NCBI GenBank assembly: GCA_018714575.1
Contig: DVNF01000087.1
Span: forward strand, 1-8,923
Direction: 5' to 3'
Source: Candidatus Stercoripulliclostridium merdigallinarum
Lineage (GTDB): Bacteria; Bacillota; Clostridia; Christensenellales; DTU072
Length of the DNA stretch: 8,923 nt
The notes under the pieces were generated by a model. It was not told the origin of the DNA. It ran no database searches and was given only the letters and a program-made list of their open reading frames with translations. Each line of letters starts with the position of its first letter. Position 1 is the stretch's first letter. This document shows positions 6,879 through 8,923 of the stretch, piece by piece. Position numbers and translations under genes: made by a program.

Positions 6879-6891
6879 GCATATATGTCAA
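6862..6891 (-). promoter_or_regulatory. Sigma-A-type promoter of the DUF1538/P-II/glycosidase operon
   Basis: On the minus strand, TTGACA (6886-6891) is followed after 18 bp by TATAGT (6862-6867), giving a start near 6855 and a leader of about 83 nt. The -10 box lies within an 11-bp tandem duplication. The TTGACA is a perfect match to consensus. Confidence 0.65.
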
Positions 6892-6894
6892 TGC

Positions 6895-6923
6895 AAAAAA
6901 GGTCCTGTCCGGTTGCCCGAAGG
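6895..6923 (-). terminator. Possible terminator of the small frameshifted gene
   Basis: On the minus strand, TTCGG-GCAA-CCGGA (6908-6921, one G-T pair, GNRA-type loop) is flanked by CC/GG with a two-base bulge and followed by ACC and six T residues (6895-6900). It is imperfect but placed between the upstream gene's stop and the operon promoter, where a terminator is expected. Confidence 0.4.
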
Positions 6924-6968
6924 CGCTAACAATGGCAATTTTAAAAATACGAATAGATTAAAAGATAG

Positions 6969-7339
6969 CTAAAACGGGCGCGTTTCGTCCGGTCTCGGAA
7001 TGACGTTAAAATTTTCTACGCCGACTCCTTCGGCATGATTTAAGTACAGTCCGTAGACAGGCAGGTCCCAATAAAATCGGCGGCTGTCGACGCCCCGTAA
7101 TCGCGTATATCGAATATCTTTTCGTCCGACGGGTATTCGGGAGTGTACAGGTAACGTTCAAAAGGAATATTCGCAATAAAGTTGCCGCTTTCATCCAAAA
7201 CGTATCGGCTTTCAAAAGGCGTGCCGCTAATATCGCGTTTTTTAAAAAGTTCCGCCATTACCAAACCTCCGAGTACTATCACGGCAACAAAAATCAATAC
7301 TATAAATATTACTAAGGCGATTTTTATCGACTTTTTCAT
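6969..7339 (-). pseudogene. Membrane-anchored fragment ending in a GH28-like tail, frameshifted
   Basis: From the ATG at 7337-7339 the frame encodes a basic start and one strong membrane segment (residues 4-28). A hydrophilic stretch containing TPEYPSDEKIFD follows, and the frame stops early at 7040. Adding one base to the four-T run at 7073-7076 (minus strand) reopens the frame to a TAG at 6969-6971 and gives a 123-aa product ending YWDLPVYGLYLNHAEG then VGVENFNVIPRPDETRPF. That ending resembles the C-terminus of GH28 polygalacturonase-type enzymes (a LPxYGxY segment followed by a strand and a D-x-R-P end). A whole GH28 enzyme needs about 400 residues and its catalytic helix is absent, so this looks like an internally deleted, decayed gene. 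A weak AGGGG binding site and a promoter precede it. The one-base gap could instead be a sequencing error, leaving a small intact anchored protein of unknown function. Confidence 0.55.
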
Positions 7340-7355
7340 CTGTACCCCTATACAT

Positions 7356-7385
7356 ATGATAATGCTATGACGAATATGGCGTCAA
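7356..7385 (-). promoter_or_regulatory. Possible promoter of the small frameshifted gene
   Basis: On the minus strand, TTGACG (7380-7385), an 18-bp spacer and TATCAT (7356-7361). The start would fall near 7349, leaving a very short leader that barely includes the AGGGG binding site (7344-7349 region). Confidence 0.4.
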
Positions 7386-7395
7386 TATTATATAT

Positions 7396-7419
7396 AGCGA
7401 CAATAGTGACAATAGCGAC
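7396..7419. repeat. Short 9-bp tandem repeat
   Basis: AGCGACAAT (7396-7404), AGTGACAAT (7405-7413) and a partial AGCGAC (7414-7419) on the plus strand, in the gap between the two divergent genes. No function is evident. Confidence 0.6.
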
Positions 7420-7425
7420 CCGTAT

Positions 7426-7453
7426 CTCCTTTCCTATCGGAAATGGAGTTTTT
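7426..7453 (+). terminator. Terminator-like hairpin upstream of the serine dehydratase promoter
   Basis: CTCCTTTCC (7426-7434), loop TATC, GGAAA-T-GGAG (7439-7448) with one bulged T, then five T residues (7449-7453). The T-run makes it a plus-strand terminator in form. No gene precedes it on that strand, so it would stop read-through or the possible antisense transcript starting near 6856. Confidence 0.4.
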
Positions 7454-7455
7454 AG

Positions 7456-7494
7456 TTGCGGGTCGGACAGGCGTTTGATATAATTATTTTATCA
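7456..7494 (+). promoter_or_regulatory. Extended -10 promoter of the serine dehydratase gene, with overlapping inverted repeat
   Basis: TATAAT (7479-7484) is preceded by TGA, giving an extended -10, with a poor -35 (TTGCGG, 7456-7461) 17 bp upstream, as is usual for extended -10 promoters. An inverted repeat TGATA (7476-7480) / TATCA (7490-7494) overlaps the -10 and the start point and could be a repressor site. Confidence 0.6.
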
Positions 7495-7517
7495 GATCAA
7501 TTATCGGGAGGCGTAAC

Positions 7518-8735
7518 ATGAAAACGCTAAAGGAGCTATTTCAAGTAGGATGCGGACCTTCTTCCTCGCACACCATGGCGCCGCAGAAGATCGCCACGTT
7601 CTTCCGCAAAAAATATCCTGATAAAAAGTTCAAAGTCATTCTGTACGGTTCTTTGGCGCACACCGGAAAAGGTCACGGAACGGACACCGTTATAAAAAAA
7701 GTGCTGGGCGAAGATACCGAAATCGAATTCAACATGACCGAAACTAATATTAAACACCCCAACACCTTGGACGTAGTAGTATTGAATGACGACGGAAGTA
7801 CCGTAGAGGTCAGGCGCGCTTACAGCCCCGGCGGCGGCGCGTATATCATCGAGGGCGAACCCGAGATCGCCTCTCCCGAAGTATATTCCATGAACCATTT
7901 TGCCGATATAAAAGACTATTGCCTGAAAAACGATATCAGGATCAGCGACTACGTATTCCAAACAGAGCCCGATATAAAGGAGTATTTGGAGTACATTTGG
8001 GATTCCATGGTATACGCGATAAAGCGCGGACTTTCCGCCGAAGGCGTGTTGCCGGGCGGTCTGAACGTAGTCAGAAAAGCCAAATACCTGTATATGCAAC
8101 GTCATTTGGACGAAAGTCCCGAAACGCGCGAAAACAGGTTAGTATGTTCTTACGCTTTTGCGGTAGCGGAGGAAAATGCCGCAGGCGGCAACATAGTGAC
8201 GGCGCCCACTTGCGGTTCCAGCGGCGTACTGCCGGCTACGTTTTATTACGTACAAAAGACCCGAAACGTTTCGCGTGACGCCATAATACGCGGGCTGGCG
8301 GTAGCGGGATTGATCGGAAATTTGATAAAGCAAAACGCTTCCATCAGCGGCGCGGAATGCGGCTGTCAAGCCGAAATAGGCAGTGCCTGCGCCATGGCTG
8401 CGGGCGGGCTGGCGGAAATATTCGAACTCGGTTTGGATCAGATCGAGTATGCCACGGAAATTTCGATCGAGCATCATTTGGGACTGACTTGCGACCCGGT
8501 AGCGGGATTGGTACAGATCCCCTGTATCGAGCGTAACGCGGTAGCGGCGATGCGTGCATTGAATTCCCTCAGCCTTGCCGATTTTCTGTTCGCCACCAGG
8601 ACTGTGTCGTTGGACACGATAATCGAAGTCATGTACGAAACAGGAAAGGATCTGAACAAAAGCTACCGCGAAACCAGCGAAGCCGGTATCGCAAAGCTAT
8701 ATCACGTTTCAGAACCCGAAAAAAAGAATAAATAG
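7518..8735 (+). CDS. sdaA: L-serine dehydratase (L-serine ammonia-lyase), [4Fe-4S] type, single chain
   Basis: Converts L-serine to pyruvate and ammonia using an oxygen-sensitive [4Fe-4S] cluster in the cytoplasm. The 405-aa chain joins the N-terminal beta domain (about 1-140; motif GCGPSSSHTM at 11-20) to the catalytic alpha domain (about 150-400; TAPTCGSSGVLPA at 228-240, GAECGCQAEIGSACAMAA at 278-295, HHLGLTCDPVAGLVQIPC at 319-336). C283, C325 and C336 have the 42- and 11-residue spacing of the three cluster ligands known in the Legionella enzyme. It is a little shorter than the roughly 455-aa E. coli SdaA and ends in PEKKNK, with no cysteine near the C-terminus. The usual proline in GPGPSSSHT is cysteine (C12). 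GGGAGG lies 7 nt before the ATG. It appears monocistronic, with its own promoter and terminator. Function call is firm; the symbol follows the single-chain form. Confidence 0.95.
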   Translation: MKTLKELFQVGCGPSSSHTMAPQKIATFFRKKYPDKKFKVILYGSLAHTGKGHGTDTVIKKVLGEDTEIEFNMTETNIKHPNTLDVVVLNDDGSTVEVRRAYSPGGGAYIIEGEPEIASPEVYSMNHFADIKDYCLKNDIRISDYVFQTEPDIKEYLEYIWDSMVYAIKRGLSAEGVLPGGLNVVRKAKYLYMQRHLDESPETRENRLVCSYAFAVAEENAAGGNIVTAPTCGSSGVLPATFYYVQKTRNVSRDAIIRGLAVAGLIGNLIKQNASISGAECGCQAEIGSACAMAAGGLAEIFELGLDQIEYATEISIEHHLGLTCDPVAGLVQIPCIERNAVAAMRALNSLSLADFLFATRTVSLDTIIEVMYETGKDLNKSYRETSEAGIAKLYHVSEPEKKNK

Positions 8736-8786
8736 CGTTAAGAATTAGATTTTAAGTAACGCCGATTATACGGCATAAAATTTTTA

Positions 8787-8815
8787 AAAAGGACAGCCTT
8801 TAAAGCTGTCCTTTT
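8787..8815. terminator. Bidirectional intrinsic terminator between the serine dehydratase gene and tRNA-Gly
   Basis: Perfect 11-bp stem AAAAGGACAGC (8787-8797) / GCTGTCCTTTT (8805-8815) with a 7-nt loop. The A-run upstream and T-run downstream let it act in both directions, for the dehydratase on the plus strand and the tRNA on the minus strand. A weaker stem GCCG-ATTATA-CGGC (8761-8774), followed by an AT-rich stretch, precedes it. Confidence 0.88.
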
Positions 8816-8818
8816 GTG

Positions 8819-8893
8819 TGGAGCGGGAGACGGGATTCGGACCCGCGACTTTCACCTTGGCAAGGTGACACTCTACCACTGAGTCACTCCCGC
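8819..8893 (-). tRNA. tRNA-Gly (anticodon GCC), CCA encoded
   Basis: A full cloverleaf can be drawn on the minus strand: acceptor GCGGGAG / CTCCCGC, D-arm ACTC-AGTGGTA-GAGT, anticodon arm TCACC-TTGCCAA-GGTGA with GCC at 8859-8861, five-base variable region, T-arm GCGGG-TCCGAAT-CCCGT, discriminator T and encoded CCA (8819-8821). G18G19 are kept. The T-loop has C where T55 (pseudouridine) is nearly universal. The gene converges on the serine dehydratase gene and shares its terminator. Confidence 0.95.
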
Positions 8894-8910
8894 ATTTCGA
8901 TTGCTTTGCT

Positions 8911-8916
8911 ATTATA
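8911..8916 (-). promoter_or_regulatory. -10 box of the tRNA-Gly promoter
   Basis: Minus-strand TATAAT, about 18 nt before the mature tRNA 5' end. The -35 box would lie beyond the window edge. Confidence 0.5.
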
Positions 8917-8923
8917 CTAAATC

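Noticed and set aside
6773..6968. Riboswitch, CRISPR array or attachment site in the leader region
   Set aside because: The repeats are 6-20 bp without spacers, no conserved riboswitch core was recognised, and there is no integrase or duplicated tRNA end in the window.
7040..7080. Programmed -1 frameshifting in the membrane-anchored fragment
   Set aside because: The run at the junction is only four T residues, is not a canonical slippery heptamer, and I see no strong downstream stem; decay or a sequencing error is simpler.
7536..8105. 189-codon minus-strand frame opposite the serine dehydratase gene
   Set aside because: The plus-strand frame has unmistakable catalytic motifs; the opposite frame has none and no ribosome binding site.
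8819..8893. Integration site at the tRNA-Gly 3' end
   Set aside because: No integrase and no second copy of the tRNA 3' segment was seen within the window.

Overview
The window reads as an ordinary bacterial chromosome segment of moderate GC. It most resembles an uncultivated anaerobic gut member of Bacillota (Clostridia). The support is strong GGAGG-type ribosome binding sites, TTGACA/TATAAT-type promoters, an oxygen-sensitive iron-sulfur L-serine dehydratase, cytoplasmic glycan hydrolases and a CCA-encoding tRNA-Gly. This placement is inference from style; no taxonomic marker gene is present.

Layout. Bases 1-6772 are one tightly packed minus-strand operon, transcribed from right to left. 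In order of transcription it holds: a 507-aa duplicated DUF1538 membrane protein; two different P-II-like small proteins (112 and 113 aa); a 171-aa and a 246-aa membrane protein of unknown function; a GH2 beta-mannosidase; and a GH29 alpha-L-fucosidase that runs off the left edge. The first three junctions are 4-nt ATGA overlaps. The later gaps are 32, 1 and 3 nt, so co-transcription and partly coupled translation are likely. The promoter/leader (6773-6891) is unusually rich in symmetry: four ATCGGT half-sites phased at exactly 10 bp, a 20-bp perfect palindrome, and an 11-bp tandem duplication covering the -10 box.

Bases 6892-7420 hold a small minus-strand gene with its own promoter. It encodes a membrane anchor followed, after a one-base frameshift, by what looks like the C-terminal tail of a GH28 (polygalacturonase-type) glycosidase. 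It is probably a decayed or internally deleted gene. Bases 7421-8816 hold a plus-strand L-serine dehydratase with an extended -10 promoter, a terminator-like hairpin just upstream and a strong terminator downstream. That downstream terminator is shared, in convergent orientation, with a minus-strand tRNA-Gly(GCC) at the right edge.

How the genes may work together. Pairing a membrane carrier with a P-II-like protein recalls GlnK-AmtB and SbtB-SbtA, where a P-II trimer gates its partner by sensing nucleotides. Here two diverged P-II-like proteins sit beside one duplicated carrier, and the unit is fused to cytoplasmic beta-mannosidase and alpha-fucosidase genes, enzymes that together could trim core-fucosylated N-glycan-type oligosaccharides. 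The most interesting hypothesis is a P-II-gated transport unit co-regulated with intracellular glycan breakdown. The transported substrate cannot be read from the sequence.
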